From positions 23,996 to 64,136 of the forward strand of contig VJZX01000017.1 of the NCBI GenBank assembly GCA_009663185.1: 40,141 nt of DNA. The letters are read 5' to 3'. Within the stretch, counting starts at the first letter, position 1. Each line of letters begins with the position of its first letter. Of this stretch, positions 31,274 to 39,723 are shown in pieces. Under the pieces are notes generated by a model. The model was not told the origin of the DNA and searched no databases. It saw nothing but the letters and a program-made list of their open reading frames with translations. A program made the position numbers and the translations under genes. This DNA comes from Isoptericola halalbus. Its GTDB lineage: Bacteria; Actinomycetota; Actinomycetes; Actinomycetales; Cellulomonadaceae.

Positions 31274-34039
31274 ATGGCGGGCACGATGACGACCACCGCG
31301 CCGACCACGAGCCCCTCGACCCCGACCACGCGCCCCGCCGGAACCCTCCTGCCCCACCTGCCCGCTCCCACGGGCAAGGCCCCGGACCCGGACGAGTTGT
31401 TCGAGGGCTTCGGCGAGTGGGCGTCGTCGACCGGCCGTGACCTGTACCCGCACCAGCAGGAGGCGCTGCTCGAGCTCGTCACCGGCTCGCACGTCATCCT
31501 GGCCACGCCCACGGGCTCGGGGAAGTCGATGGTCGCGATGGGCGCGCAGTTCGCCGCGCTGGCCGCGCGCCGCTCGGGGCTGGGCGGGCGCACCTTCTAC
31601 ACCGCGCCGCTCAAGGCGCTCGTGAGCGAGAAGTTCTTCGACCTCGTCGCGGCGTTCGGCTCGCGCAACGTCGGCATGATGACGGGCGACTCTGCGGTCA
31701 ACCCCGACGCCCCGATCATCTGCTGCACCGCCGAGATCCTCGCCAACGTCGCGCTGCGCCGCGGTGGCGGGTCTGTGGATGCAGAGGGGGCCGACGACGA
31801 CCGGATCGCCCAGGTCGTCATGGACGAGTTCCACTTCTACGGCGACCCGCAGCGCGGCTGGGCGTGGCAGGTGCCGCTGCTCGAGCTGCCCGACACGCAG
31901 TTCCTGCTGATGTCCGCCACCCTCGGGGACACGACCCGCCTGCGCGAGGACCTCGAGCGGCGCTCCGGCCGGCCCGTCGCGGAGGTGGCCGGCGCCGAAC
32001 GACCGGTGCCGCTGACGTTCTCCTACGTCGTCGAGCCGCTCACTGAGGTCATCGAGGAGCTGGTCACGACGCACCGGGCGCCGGTGTACGTCGTGCACTT
32101 CACGCAGAAGGAGGCCGTCGAGCGCGCCCAGTCGCTGCTCAGCATGAACCTCGCGTCCAAGGCCGAGAAGGCCGAGATCGCGGCCGAGATCGGCGCGTTC
32201 CGGTTCGGCACGGGCTTCGGCAAGACGCTGAGCAAGTTTCTTCGCTCCGGCATCGGCGTGCACCACGCGGGCATGCTGCCCAAGTACCGCCGTCTGGTCG
32301 AGCGCCTCACGCAGCGCGGCCTGCTCAAGGTCGTGTGCGGCACCGACACGCTCGGGGTCGGCATCAACGTGCCGATCCGCACCGTCCTCATGACGTCGCT
32401 CGTGAAGTTCGACGGCGAGCGCATGCGTCACCTGACCGCGCGCGAGTTCCACCAGATCGCCGGCCGCGCCGGCCGCGCCGGGTTCGACACGGTCGGCGAG
32501 GTGCTCGTCATGGCGCCCGACCACGTCGTCGAGAACCGCAAGGCGCTCGCGAAGGCCGGTGACGACCCCAAGAAGCTCAAGAAGATCGTGCGCAAGAAGG
32601 CACCCGCCGGGGCCGTCAACTGGACCGACTCGACGTTCGAGCGCCTGCGCGACGCCGCGCCCGAGCCGCTGGTCAGCCAGTTCCGCGTCAACCACGCGAT
32701 GGTGCTCAACGTCCTCGCGCGCACGCGCGAGACGGGTTCGAGCACCGCCGTCGACCCGATCGACGCCATGCGGCACCTGCTCGCCGCGAACCACGACACC
32801 GAGGCGCAGCAGGCGGGCCACGTGCGCCAGGCGCTGCGCATCTACCGGTCGCTGCGCACCGCGGGCGTCGTGGAGAAGGTGCGCGTGCCCGACCCGTCGC
32901 GCCCCGCCGGCTACCGGCCGAGCGTGCGGCTCGTCGTCGACCTGCCGCGCGACTTCGCGCTCAACGCTCCCCTGTCACCGTTCGCGCTCGCGGCCATGGA
33001 CCTGCTCGACGTCGAGGCCCCGACCCACGCCCTCGACGTCGTCTCGGTCATCGAGGCGACGCTCGACGACCCACGCCAGATCCTGTACGCGCAGCAGAAC
33101 AAGGCCCGCGGCGAGGCCGTCGCAGCGATGAAGGCCGACGGACTGGAGTACGAGGAGCGCATGGAGGCGCTCGAAGACGTCACGTGGCCGCGCCCGCTCG
33201 CCGACCTGCTCGAGCCCGCGTTCACCATGTACAAGCGGTCCAACCCGTGGGTCGCCGACGCCGAGCTGTCGCCCAAGTCCGTCGTGCGCCACATGCTCGA
33301 GCAGGCGATGACGTTCGCCGAGCTCGTCAGCGTGTACGGGCTCGAGCGCACCGAGGGCGTCGTGCTGCGCTACCTCGCCGACGCCTACCGCGCCGTGCGG
33401 CAGGTCGTGCCCGAGGAGCACCGCACCGAGGAGGTGCACGAGGTCGTCGAGTGGCTCGGCGAGCTCGTGCGCGGCGTCGACTCGTCGCTCCTGGACGAGT
33501 GGGAGCGGCTGCAGAACCCGACCATGGACGATGCCGACGACTCCGTCCGCGTCGAGGGCGAGCTCGCCGAGGTGGGCGCGGAGGCACCGGCTCGCCCGGT
33601 GACAGGCAACCCGCGCGCGTTCCGGCGCCTGGTGCGCAACGCGATGTTCCGCCGCGTCGAGCTCGCGGCCCGCGAGCACTACGACGCGCTCGGTGCCCTC
33701 GACGGCGGCTCGGGATGGCGGGGGGACGCCTGGGCCGACGCGCTCGACGAGCTGTTCGAGGCCCAGGGCGACGACGCGATCGGCATCGGCCCGGCAGCCC
33801 GGTCCTCCGCCCTGATGACGATCCTCGAGCCGGGCGCCGAGCTGCCCGCGGGGGCGTCGACGTCGGGCGGCTCGGGCGACGTGCACACCACCGTGCAGCC
33901 CGGTACGTGGTGGGTGCGGCAGGTGCTCGACGACGCCGACGGCGACCACGACTGGGCGATCACCGCGCTCGTGGACCTCGCGGGCAGCGACGAGGCCGGC
34001 ACGGTCGTCTTGACGGTCGTCGAGGTCGGGCGGATCTAG
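31274..34039 (+). CDS. Ski2-like superfamily II DEAD/DEAH helicase with DUF3516 C-terminus
   Basis: The 921-residue protein has a Thr/Pro-rich N-terminus (about 1-30). Helicase motifs follow: YPHQQEAL (Q-like), LATPTGSGKS (Walker A, about 77-85), TAPLKALVSEKF (Ia), VVMDEFHFYGD (II), LLMSATLGDT (III), GVHHAGMLPKYRRLVERL (IV/IVa), CGTDTLGVGINVPIRTVL (V) and HQIAGRAGRAGFD (VI). The remaining 450 residues form the DUF3516 region found with this helicase in actinobacteria. It is probably an RNA helicase for turnover or ribosome maturation. Two ATGs compete: 31274, with GGAAGA abutting it, and 31286, better spaced. The gene appears monocistronic. Confidence 0.93.
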   Translation: MAGTMTTTAPTTSPSTPTTRPAGTLLPHLPAPTGKAPDPDELFEGFGEWASSTGRDLYPHQQEALLELVTGSHVILATPTGSGKSMVAMGAQFAALAARRSGLGGRTFYTAPLKALVSEKFFDLVAAFGSRNVGMMTGDSAVNPDAPIICCTAEILANVALRRGGGSVDAEGADDDRIAQVVMDEFHFYGDPQRGWAWQVPLLELPDTQFLLMSATLGDTTRLREDLERRSGRPVAEVAGAERPVPLTFSYVVEPLTEVIEELVTTHRAPVYVVHFTQKEAVERAQSLLSMNLASKAEKAEIAAEIGAFRFGTGFGKTLSKFLRSGIGVHHAGMLPKYRRLVERLTQRGLLKVVCGTDTLGVGINVPIRTVLMTSLVKFDGERMRHLTAREFHQIAGRAGRAGFDTVGEVLVMAPDHVVENRKALAKAGDDPKKLKKIVRKKAPAGAVNWTDSTFERLRDAAPEPLVSQFRVNHAMVLNVLARTRETGSSTAVDPIDAMRHLLAANHDTEAQQAGHVRQALRIYRSLRTAGVVEKVRVPDPSRPAGYRPSVRLVVDLPRDFALNAPLSPFALAAMDLLDVEAPTHALDVVSVIEATLDDPRQILYAQQNKARGEAVAAMKADGLEYEERMEALEDVTWPRPLADLLEPAFTMYKRSNPWVADAELSPKSVVRHMLEQAMTFAELVSVYGLERTEGVVLRYLADAYRAVRQVVPEEHRTEEVHEVVEWLGELVRGVDSSLLDEWERLQNPTMDDADDSVRVEGELAEVGAEAPARPVTGNPRAFRRLVRNAMFRRVELAAREHYDALGALDGGSGWRGDAWADALDELFEAQGDDAIGIGPAARSSALMTILEPGAELPAGASTSGGSGDVHTTVQPGTWWVRQVLDDADGDHDWAITALVDLAGSDEAGTVVLTVVEVGRI

Positions 34040-34125
34040 CTCGCGGTTGCGGACAGCGCTCACCGGCAGTCCAATCGGGTCAGGTGATCATCCTCGACAC
34101 CGTCTGACGAGGTAGGAGCCCTGAG

Positions 34126-34674
34126 ATGGATACGACCACCACCGTCTGGATCATCGTCGCGATCGTCGCGCTGCTGCTTCTGGCACTGCTCGCATGGTTC
34201 CTCGTACGCCGGTCGAGCGCCGCCAAGGAGAAGCGGCTCGAGGCCCAGCGCGAGGAGGCCGCCGAGCTGCGCCGCAAGGCCGAGCACGACCGCATCACGA
34301 TGCAGGAGCGCGAGGCGTCGGCCGCCACGCTCGACGCCGAGGCGCGGATGGCGCAGGCCGAGGCGGACCGGAAGGCCGCCGAGGCATCCCGGCTCCAGCA
34401 GGAGGCGCAGGAGCTCAACGAGCAGGTCGGCGAGAGCAGAGCCGAGGTCGAGGCGCGCCGGCGGCGCGCCGACGTGCTGGACCCCGACCGCGGCACGAAG
34501 CCGGGCACGGCCGGCGACACGGCGTCAGGGACCGTCCACATCCACGAGGACACGGCCGGAACCTCCGAGTCCGGCCGAGCGCCGCTGCATCGCGCGGACG
34601 TCCCGCCGGACGCGCCGGACGACCGCCGGCGCGCCGACGACGCGGCCGACCCGGGCGGTCGCCACCGGAGCTGA
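34126..34674 (+). CDS. Membrane-anchored coiled-coil protein
   Basis: The 182-residue protein starts at ATG 34126 behind GAGGTAGGAG. A single N-terminal helix (VWIIVAIVALLLLALLAWFL, about 7-26) anchors it. Residues about 30-118 are an unbroken Ala/Glu/Arg-rich coiled coil (EKRLEAQREEAAELRRKAEH, LDAEARMAQAEADRKAAEAS). The last 60 residues are polar and probably disordered. Such tails face the cytoplasm. No enzymatic domain is seen, and the function is unknown; an envelope scaffold is a guess. It is followed 6 bases later by the 65-bp palindrome. Confidence 0.82.
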   Translation: MDTTTTVWIIVAIVALLLLALLAWFLVRRSSAAKEKRLEAQREEAAELRRKAEHDRITMQEREASAATLDAEARMAQAEADRKAAEASRLQQEAQELNEQVGESRAEVEARRRRADVLDPDRGTKPGTAGDTASGTVHIHEDTAGTSESGRAPLHRADVPPDAPDDRRRADDAADPGGRHRS

Positions 34675-34680
34675 CGTCCC

Positions 34681-34745
34681 GCAACGAGCGTGCTGAGTTC
34701 TTCCTCAAACCGCCGGTTTGGGGAAGAAGTCAGCACGCTCGTTGC
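34681..34745. repeat. Dispersed 65-bp palindrome, copy 2 (near-perfect), between convergent genes
   Basis: The arm from 34681 reads GCAACGAGCGTGCTGA-G-TTC and continues TTCC-T-CAAACCG. It pairs with the arm ending at 34745 over 32 bases with only two mismatches and a single central base. The element lies 6 bases after the coiled-coil gene stop and 13 bases before the end of the convergent TauE gene. The copy at 8282-8347 shares most positions. Confidence 0.93.
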
Positions 34746-34758
34746 GTAAGTCCCACCG

Positions 34759-35520
34759 TCACAGCTCCGCGAGGCCGCGCCAGAGCGTGGCGGCTCCGCC
34801 GACGTAGGCGAGGAGGACGAGCACCCGGCGCACGGCCGAGGCGGAGACGCGCGGGGCGAGCAGGTCGCCGACGACGAGCCCCGCGACGATAGAGAGCAGC
34901 ACGGTCGCCCACTGCAAACCGTCGAAGGGCGGGAAGGACGCGTCGGCGAGCACGAGCTTGGCGACGAGCGCCGCGACGGCGTTGGTCGCGAAGAACGGCT
35001 GCGCGGTGGCGGCGAACCGGCGCGGGTCCCACCCGGTGAGCACCGCGTACACCGCGACGGGTGGGCCACCGATGCCGGCAGCGACGCTGCCGAACCCGCT
35101 CGCGGCACCGGTCACCGCGAGCGGCCAGCGCGAGTCTGGTCGCACCGCGTGCGTGTCCTCCCGGCGGAGCCGGGTCGTGACCACGGCGAGTGTCATCGCG
35201 GCGATGACGACGGCACCGACGGTGACCTTGAGCGCGGCGGAGCTCGCGTCGCGCAGCAGCAGCGCGGCCGGAACCGTCACGAGCGTCGACGTCAGGGTGA
35301 GCCAGCCGTAGCGCCGCCACTCGACCAGGCGGACCACGCGGCCGAGGATGAGCGTCGAGGCGATGGCGCCCGCGAGGTTCACGAACAGCACGCCCTCGAG
35401 CGGGCCCACGATCAGGACGATGAACGGCCCGGCGACGAGACCGAAGCCCATGCCCGACACCCGCTGGAGGACCCCTCCCGCCAGGATCGCGAGGACGAGG
35501 AGGGCGAGCACGGGGTCCAC
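34759..35520 (-). CDS. TauE/SafE-family sulfite/organosulfonate-type permease
   Basis: The 253-residue protein has about eight membrane helices. It starts at the GTG complementary to 35518-35520 (VDPVLALLVLAILAGGVLQR). Family motifs are GVLQRVSGMGFGLVAGPFIV, LVEWRRYGWL, and the second-half repeat GAASGFGSVAAGIGGPPVAV followed by YAVLTGWDP. TauE/SafE members move sulfite, sulfoacetate or other small anions across the membrane, and the family is too broad to name the substrate. It diverges from ybaK across 70 bases. The palindrome at 34681-34745 follows its stop. Confidence 0.9.
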   Translation of the reverse strand: MDPVLALLVLAILAGGVLQRVSGMGFGLVAGPFIVLIVGPLEGVLFVNLAGAIASTLILGRVVRLVEWRRYGWLTLTSTLVTVPAALLLRDASSAALKVTVGAVVIAAMTLAVVTTRLRREDTHAVRPDSRWPLAVTGAASGFGSVAAGIGGPPVAVYAVLTGWDPRRFAATAQPFFATNAVAALVAKLVLADASFPPFDGLQWATVLLSIVAGLVVGDLLAPRVSASAVRRVLVLLAYVGGAATLWRGLAEL

Positions 35521-35590
35521 CGTACGTGACGGGCACCCACGGACCGGAAATCCCCCGCCGCCGCGGCCGTCGTCGGGCAGAATCGCCCGC

Positions 35591-36091
35591 GTGGCGAAGA
35601 AGAAGGCGCACGCGTCGCACGGCACCCCGGCCGTCCTCGCGCTCGAGCGGGCGGGCGTGCCCCACTCGCTGCACGCGTACGAGCACGACCCGGCGAGCGA
35701 CCTGAGCTACGGGCTCGAGGCGGCACACGCCATGGGCGTCGACCCGGCGCAGGTGTTCAAGACACTCCTGGCCGACGTCGACGGCGCGCTCGTGGTCGGG
35801 ATCGTGCCCGTCGCCGGGACCCTCGACCTCAAGGCGCTCGCACGCGCCGTCGGGGGCAAGCGCGCGGCCATGGCCGACCCGGCCCTGGCGCAGCGCGCGA
35901 CGGGCTACGTCGTCGGCGGGATCTCGCCGATCGGGCAGAAGGCCCGCCACACGACCGTGCTCGACGCATCGGCAGAGGCCTTCGACGTCGTGTACGTCTC
36001 GGGCGGGCGGCGGGGGCTCGACGTCGGGATCGCGCCCGCGGACCTGCTGCGGCTCACCGGCGGGCGGTTCGCGGCGATCGGACGCCCCTGA
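35591..36091 (+). CDS. ybaK: Cys-tRNA(Pro)/Cys-tRNA(Cys) deacylase
   Basis: The 166-residue protein clears cysteine wrongly attached to tRNA-Pro. It starts at GTG 35591 (VAKKKAHASHGTPAVLALER). YbaK/EbsC motifs are HAYEHDPASDLSYGLEAAHA, GVDPAQVFKTLLADVDG and VPVAGTLDLKALARAVGGKR, followed by GYVVGGISPIGQKARHTTVL. The conserved Lys in FKTLLA and the GGISPIG loop form the active site in the family. It is intact and of normal length. It ends 4 bases from the convergent yccF gene. Confidence 0.95.
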   Translation: MAKKKAHASHGTPAVLALERAGVPHSLHAYEHDPASDLSYGLEAAHAMGVDPAQVFKTLLADVDGALVVGIVPVAGTLDLKALARAVGGKRAAMADPALAQRATGYVVGGISPIGQKARHTTVLDASAEAFDVVYVSGGRRGLDVGIAPADLLRLTGGRFAAIGRP

Positions 36092-36095
36092 GCGC

Positions 36096-36500
36096 TCAGG
36101 CCGAGCGCTGGTACGTCGGGTAGCGCGCGTCGCTCGGGACGATGTCCTTGCCCAGCGGCAGCAGGGAGATCGGGATCATCTTGAGGTTCGCGATGCCGAG
36201 CGGGATGCCGATGATGGACAGGAACTGCGGGATCGCCGTCACGACGTGACCGAGAGCGAGCCACCAGCCCGCCACGACCAGCCAGATCACGTTGCCGAGC
36301 ACTGACCACGCTCCGGCGCGCGGCTTGTCGACGACGGTGCGGCCGAACGGCCACAGCGCGTAGCCGGCGACCCGGAACGACGCGATGCCCCAGGGGATCG
36401 TCACGACGAGCAGGAAGCAGAGGATCCCGGCCACCACGTAGCCGATCGCGAGCCAGAGGCCGGACAGCACGAGCCAGATCACGTTGAGCAGCGTCTTCAC
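36096..36500 (-). CDS. yccF: YccF-domain inner membrane protein
   Basis: The 134-residue protein consists of two copies of the YccF (DUF307) unit: LLNVIWLVLSGLWLAIGYVV with TIPWGIASFRVAGYALWPFG, and LGNVIWLVVAGWWLALGHVV with GIPLGIANLKMIPISLLPLG. Four membrane helices are expected. The role is unknown. The ATG complementary to 36498-36500 starts 118 bases after the yggS stop, and the gap carries a 39-base repeat at 36576-36614. The two genes may still be co-transcribed. Confidence 0.93.
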   Translation of the reverse strand: MKTLLNVIWLVLSGLWLAIGYVVAGILCFLLVVTIPWGIASFRVAGYALWPFGRTVVDKPRAGAWSVLGNVIWLVVAGWWLALGHVVTAIPQFLSIIGIPLGIANLKMIPISLLPLGKDIVPSDARYPTYQRSA

Positions 36501-36575
36501 GGCTCCATCGTGGCAGCCGGTGCGTGCCGGCGAACCCGGGAAGGCCCTGAGATCGACCCTGATCTTCTGCGAAGC

Positions 36576-36614
36576 TCCCGCCGAGGTAGCACCGATCCCG
36601 CCGAGGTAGAACCG
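36576..36614 (-). repeat. Inverted repeat element flanking yggS, left copy
   Basis: On the minus strand this reads CGGTTCTACCTCGGCGGGAT then CGGTGCTACCTCGGCGGGA, two near-identical half units. It matches the element at 37424-37461 at 35 of 38 positions, in opposite orientation. It begins 4 bases after the yggS stop codon. Confidence 0.88.
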
Positions 36615-36618
36615 TCGC

Positions 36619-37368
36619 CTACCGGGCGACGGGACGGGCGCCGAAGACGGCCGTACCGACGCGCACGATCGTCGCTCCCTCGGCGACGGCGAGCTGGAGG
36701 TCGCCGGTCATACCCATCGACAGCTCGCGCGCGCCGTCGGTCCCGGGCGCCCCGCTCGCCAGCACCTTGTCGCGGATCTCCCGCAACCGCGCGAACCCGG
36801 CCCGCACGACCGCCTCGTCGTCCGAGCGAGCGCCGATCGTCATGAATCCCGCCAGCCGCAGGCCGTCGAGCGCCGCGACGTCGGCCGCGAGCGCCGGTGC
36901 GGCACCGGGTTCGACGCCGGACTTGCTCTCCTCGCCCGAGACGTTGACCTGCACCATGACGTCGAGCGTCCGGCCGTCGCGCACGCATCGCGTGGACAGT
37001 GCCTCGGCCACGGCCAGGCCGTCGACCGTCTCGACGCACGACGCCGTCGCGAGCGTCTGGTTGATCTTGTTGCGCTGCAGGTGACCGATCATGTGGACCT
37101 CGAGCATCCCGGTGGCGACGAGGTCGGCAAGATCGTGCGCCTTGGCGACGAGCTCCTGCACGCGGTTCTCGCCGACGAGCACCGGTCGGTCGTCCCCGGC
37201 TAGCTCCGCCGCCGCGGCGACCGCCTCGCGCACGGTCGCGACGTCCTGCGTCTTGGTCGCGAGCAGGATGCGGACGTCCGCCGGGTCGCGGCCGGCGGCG
37301 GTGGCGGCGGCGTCGACCCGCTCGCGCGCGGCGGCGAGCCGGGAGGCGATCCCCGTGCTGGTGGGCAT
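36619..37368 (-). CDS. yggS: YggS/PLPBP-family PLP homeostasis protein
   Basis: The 249-residue protein binds pyridoxal phosphate without catalysis and balances the PLP pool. It starts MPTSTGIASRLAAARERVDA at the ATG complementary to 37366-37368. Family motifs are VRILLATKTQDVATVREAV (PLP Lys), VGENRVQELVAKAHDL, VHMIGHLQRNKINQ, LDVMVQVNVSGEESKSGVEP, AGFMTIGA and ELSMGMTGDLQLAVAEGATI followed by VRVGTAVFG. The gene is intact. In many actinobacteria yggS sits in the division cluster near sepF; here it lies between murQ and yccF, flanked by two inverted 38-base repeats. Confidence 0.95.
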   Translation of the reverse strand: MPTSTGIASRLAAARERVDAAATAAGRDPADVRILLATKTQDVATVREAVAAAAELAGDDRPVLVGENRVQELVAKAHDLADLVATGMLEVHMIGHLQRNKINQTLATASCVETVDGLAVAEALSTRCVRDGRTLDVMVQVNVSGEESKSGVEPGAAPALAADVAALDGLRLAGFMTIGARSDDEAVVRAGFARLREIRDKVLASGAPGTDGARELSMGMTGDLQLAVAEGATIVRVGTAVFGARPVAR

Positions 37369-37423
37369 GGGCGTCAGTCTACGGAGCGACCCGATCAGCC
37401 GACGCTGCCCGACGTCGCGGTCA

Positions 37424-37461
37424 GGTTCTACCTCGGCGAGATCCGTTCTACCTCGGCGGGA
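37424..37461 (+). repeat. Inverted repeat element flanking yggS, right copy
   Basis: It reads GGTTCTACCTCGGCGAGATC then CGTTCTACCTCGGCGGGA. It overlaps the last codons and stop of murQ (37448-37450) and ends 56 bases from the yggS start. Together with the left copy it brackets yggS as an inverted pair about 850 bases apart. Confidence 0.88.
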
Positions 37462-38467
37462 CTCCGCCGAGGCGCTCGACGGCGGCCCGCACGCCCCGGC
37501 CGTCGCCGAGCGCGGTACGCGCGTCCACCACATCGACGCCGGCCAGGAGCATGACGAGCGCGACCTGCACCTCGCCCCCTGCCTCGGCGAGCACACCGGC
37601 GCACGCGTCCGCGTCGAGCCCGGTCGCCTGGGTCAGCAACCGCACGAGCCGTGCACGCAGCTTCGCGTTGGTGGCCCGCACGTCGACCATGAGGTTGGAG
37701 TACGTCTTCCCGAGGCGCACCATGACGGACGTCGAGAACGTGTTGAGCACGATCTTCTGGGCGCTCGCGGCCTTCATGCGGGTCGAGCCGGTGATGACCT
37801 CGGGCCCGGTGTCGAGCAGGATGGCGACGTCGACGCCGGCCGCGAGCGGCGCCGACGGGTTCGCGCTGACGAGCACCGTCCGCGCGTCGCGCTCGCGCGC
37901 GAGGTCGAGCGCCCCCCGCACGTACGGCGTGCGCCCGCTCGCGGCGAGGCCCACGACCACGTCGCGCGGACCGACGTCGTCCAGGTCCCGACGCCCAGCC
38001 TCGACGTCGTCCTCGGCACCCTCGATCGACCGCACCATCGCGCTCGTGCCGCCGGCGAGGTGCGCGTCCAACCACTCCTCGCCCACCCCGTACGTCGGCA
38101 GCAGCTCGACGGCGTCGAGCATCCCGAGCCGGCCCGACGTGCCGGCGCCCGCGTAGTGGACGCGTCCGCCGGCGTGGATCGCGTCGACCGCGAGCTCAAC
38201 GGCGCGCGTGATCCGGAACCGCTCGCCGCGCACCACGCTCGCCACGCCCGCATCCTCGTCGAGGATGAGCCGCACGACGTCGCCGGTCGGCAGCAGGTCG
38301 ATGTCGGCGGTGCGCGGGTTGCGCTCCTCGGTCGGCGAGACGAGCTGCACGACGGCCCGCCAGTCGTCCTGACCGGCACTCTGACCGGCACTCTGACCGG
38401 CACTCTGACCGGCATCCTGGCCGGCGGAGTATCGCCGGCCCGCCGGAACGTGGGAGGTCCTGCTCAT
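37448..38467 (-). CDS. murQ: N-acetylmuramic acid 6-phosphate etherase
   Basis: MurQ cleaves the lactyl ether of MurNAc-6-phosphate to give GlcNAc-6-phosphate, a step in cell-wall recycling. The 339-residue protein starts at the ATG complementary to 38465-38467, behind GAGAGGGAA, overlapping the anmK stop (ATGA). The SIS-domain motifs are HYAGAGTSGRLGMLDAVELL, VVVGLAASGRTPYVRGAL and VITGSTRMKAASAQKIVLNT. About 40 extra N-terminal residues include a SAGQ repeat encoded by 12-base tandem repeats (38370-38417). The last codons form a perfect 9-bp hairpin (37451-37472) directly before the TAG. Confidence 0.96.
   Translation of the reverse strand: MSRTSHVPAGRRYSAGQDAGQSAGQSAGQSAGQDDWRAVVQLVSPTEERNPRTADIDLLPTGDVVRLILDEDAGVASVVRGERFRITRAVELAVDAIHAGGRVHYAGAGTSGRLGMLDAVELLPTYGVGEEWLDAHLAGGTSAMVRSIEGAEDDVEAGRRDLDDVGPRDVVVGLAASGRTPYVRGALDLARERDARTVLVSANPSAPLAAGVDVAILLDTGPEVITGSTRMKAASAQKIVLNTFSTSVMVRLGKTYSNLMVDVRATNAKLRARLVRLLTQATGLDADACAGVLAEAGGEVQVALVMLLAGVDVVDARTALGDGRGVRAAVERLGGVPPR
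37451..37472 (-). other. Hairpin over the last codons of murQ
   Basis: CCTCGGCGG-GACT-CCGCCGAGG is a perfect 9-bp stem with a 4-base loop, ending at the murQ stop codon. It partly overlaps the right yggS-flanking repeat. As the stop lies right behind it, a role in termination or mRNA stability is possible but unusual. Confidence 0.6.
38370..38417 (-). repeat. 12-base tandem repeat in the 5' part of murQ
   Basis: The unit TGACCGGCACTC occurs three times exactly and a fourth time with changes (38370-38417). On the coding strand it encodes repeated Ser-Ala-Gly-Gln before the conserved domain. The repeat keeps the reading frame and is a candidate for length variation between strains. Confidence 0.88.
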
Positions 38468-39723
38468 GAGCTGTTCCCTCTCGATGACGGTACGACGGCG
38501 TACGGCGTGTTCGCGAGCACGAGGCGTCGCACAGTGGTCCCGGCCTCGGGCAGATCCAGCGCGGTGGGCGGGGTCAGCGACCCGAGGACGACGGGACGGC
38601 GCGCGCCCGTCGCCCGCCGACGGTGCGGACCCGGCGCCGTCCCGGCGATGCCGTGCACGCCGAGGAAGCCGAGCAGCGCGAAGAGGTACGCCTCCTTGGC
38701 GTCGGCGGGGAGGCCGAGGTCGTCGGCCGGCACGACGTCGGTGCCCGCCGGCAGGTGTGCCCGAAGCCTTCCCAGCAGCACCGGGTTGCGGGCGCCGCCG
38801 CCGGAGACCACGACGCGCCCGACGCCACCGGCGGGCCCGTGGTCGGCGAGCGAGCCTGCGATCGTGACGGCCGTGAGCTCGGTGAGCGTCGCGACCAGGT
38901 CCGCGCCGTCGGGCGTCAGCCCGCGCGCGGCGAGCCGCGCGGCCACGTACCCGCCGTCGAACAGCTCGCGCCCGGTCGACTTCGGCGGCGGCTGCGCGTA
39001 GTACGACTCGTCGAGCAGCGCGTCGAGCGCCTTCTCGTCGACCGCGCCCGACGCCGCGAGCGCCCCGTCGCGGTCGAAGCCGTCGCGCCCGTCGCTCAGC
39101 CGCTGGACCGCACCGTCGACCAGGCAGCTGCCGGGTCCGGTGTCCCAGCCCAGCACCGGCTCTCCGGCGCGTCCGACGATCGTGACGTTCGCGATCCCGC
39201 CGATGTTGAGCGCCGCGGTGGGGCGCGCGTCCGGGTCCGCGTCGTCGGTCGCGAGCCACAGCGCGTCGAGGATGCTCACGAGGGGCGCACCCTGTCCGCC
39301 CGCCGCGACGTCGGCCACCCGGAAGTCGCTCACGACGGGCCGGCGCGCGCGCTCGGCGATCCACGCCGCGTTGCCGAGCTGCAGCGTGCCACGCGCGCGG
39401 CCCGCCACGACCCAGTGGTGCAGCGTCTGCCCGTGCGATGCGACGAGGTCGGCATCTCCGCCTGCGAGGTCGTCGAGGGCACGCCGCGCGGCCGCGCCAA
39501 GCTCCTGGCCGACGAGCGTGTCGAGCTCGCACACCTCGCCCAGGTCGACCGCCGCTGGCGGCAGCGCGGCCAGGATGCGGCGCCGCAGCCCGTCGGGCCA
39601 CGGGTACTCGGTGTGACCGAGCGGGCGCAGGTGCAGCGTCCCGTCGCGGCGCAGCGCGAGGTCGGCGGCTGCGGCGTCGATCGCGTCGACGCTCGTGCCC
39701 GAGGAGACCCCGATGACGATCAC
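38464..39723 (-). CDS. anmK: Anhydro-N-acetylmuramic acid kinase
   Basis: AnmK hydrolyses and phosphorylates 1,6-anhydro-MurNAc to MurNAc-6-phosphate, the substrate of MurQ. The 419-residue protein starts at the GTG complementary to 39721-39723, overlapping the upstream glycosidase stop (GTGA). Motifs are IGVSSGTSVDAIDAAAADLA (phosphate-binding start; GTSVDA where GTSMDG is usual), VASHGQTLHHW, LNIGGIANVT, GWDTGPGSCLVDGAV and VVVSGGGARNPVLLGRLRAH. It overlaps murQ by 4 bases. The order glycosidase-anmK-murQ fits a complete muropeptide sugar recycling path. Confidence 0.95.
   Translation of the reverse strand: MIVIGVSSGTSVDAIDAAAADLALRRDGTLHLRPLGHTEYPWPDGLRRRILAALPPAAVDLGEVCELDTLVGQELGAAARRALDDLAGGDADLVASHGQTLHHWVVAGRARGTLQLGNAAWIAERARRPVVSDFRVADVAAGGQGAPLVSILDALWLATDDADPDARPTAALNIGGIANVTIVGRAGEPVLGWDTGPGSCLVDGAVQRLSDGRDGFDRDGALAASGAVDEKALDALLDESYYAQPPPKSTGRELFDGGYVAARLAARGLTPDGADLVATLTELTAVTIAGSLADHGPAGGVGRVVVSGGGARNPVLLGRLRAHLPAGTDVVPADDLGLPADAKEAYLFALLGFLGVHGIAGTAPGPHRRRATGARRPVVLGSLTPPTALDLPEAGTTVRRLVLANTPYAVVPSSRGNSS

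Noticed and set aside
30911-32821. Minus-strand open frame of 636 codons opposite the helicase
   Set aside because: Antisense to the intact helicase motifs; product has no domain.
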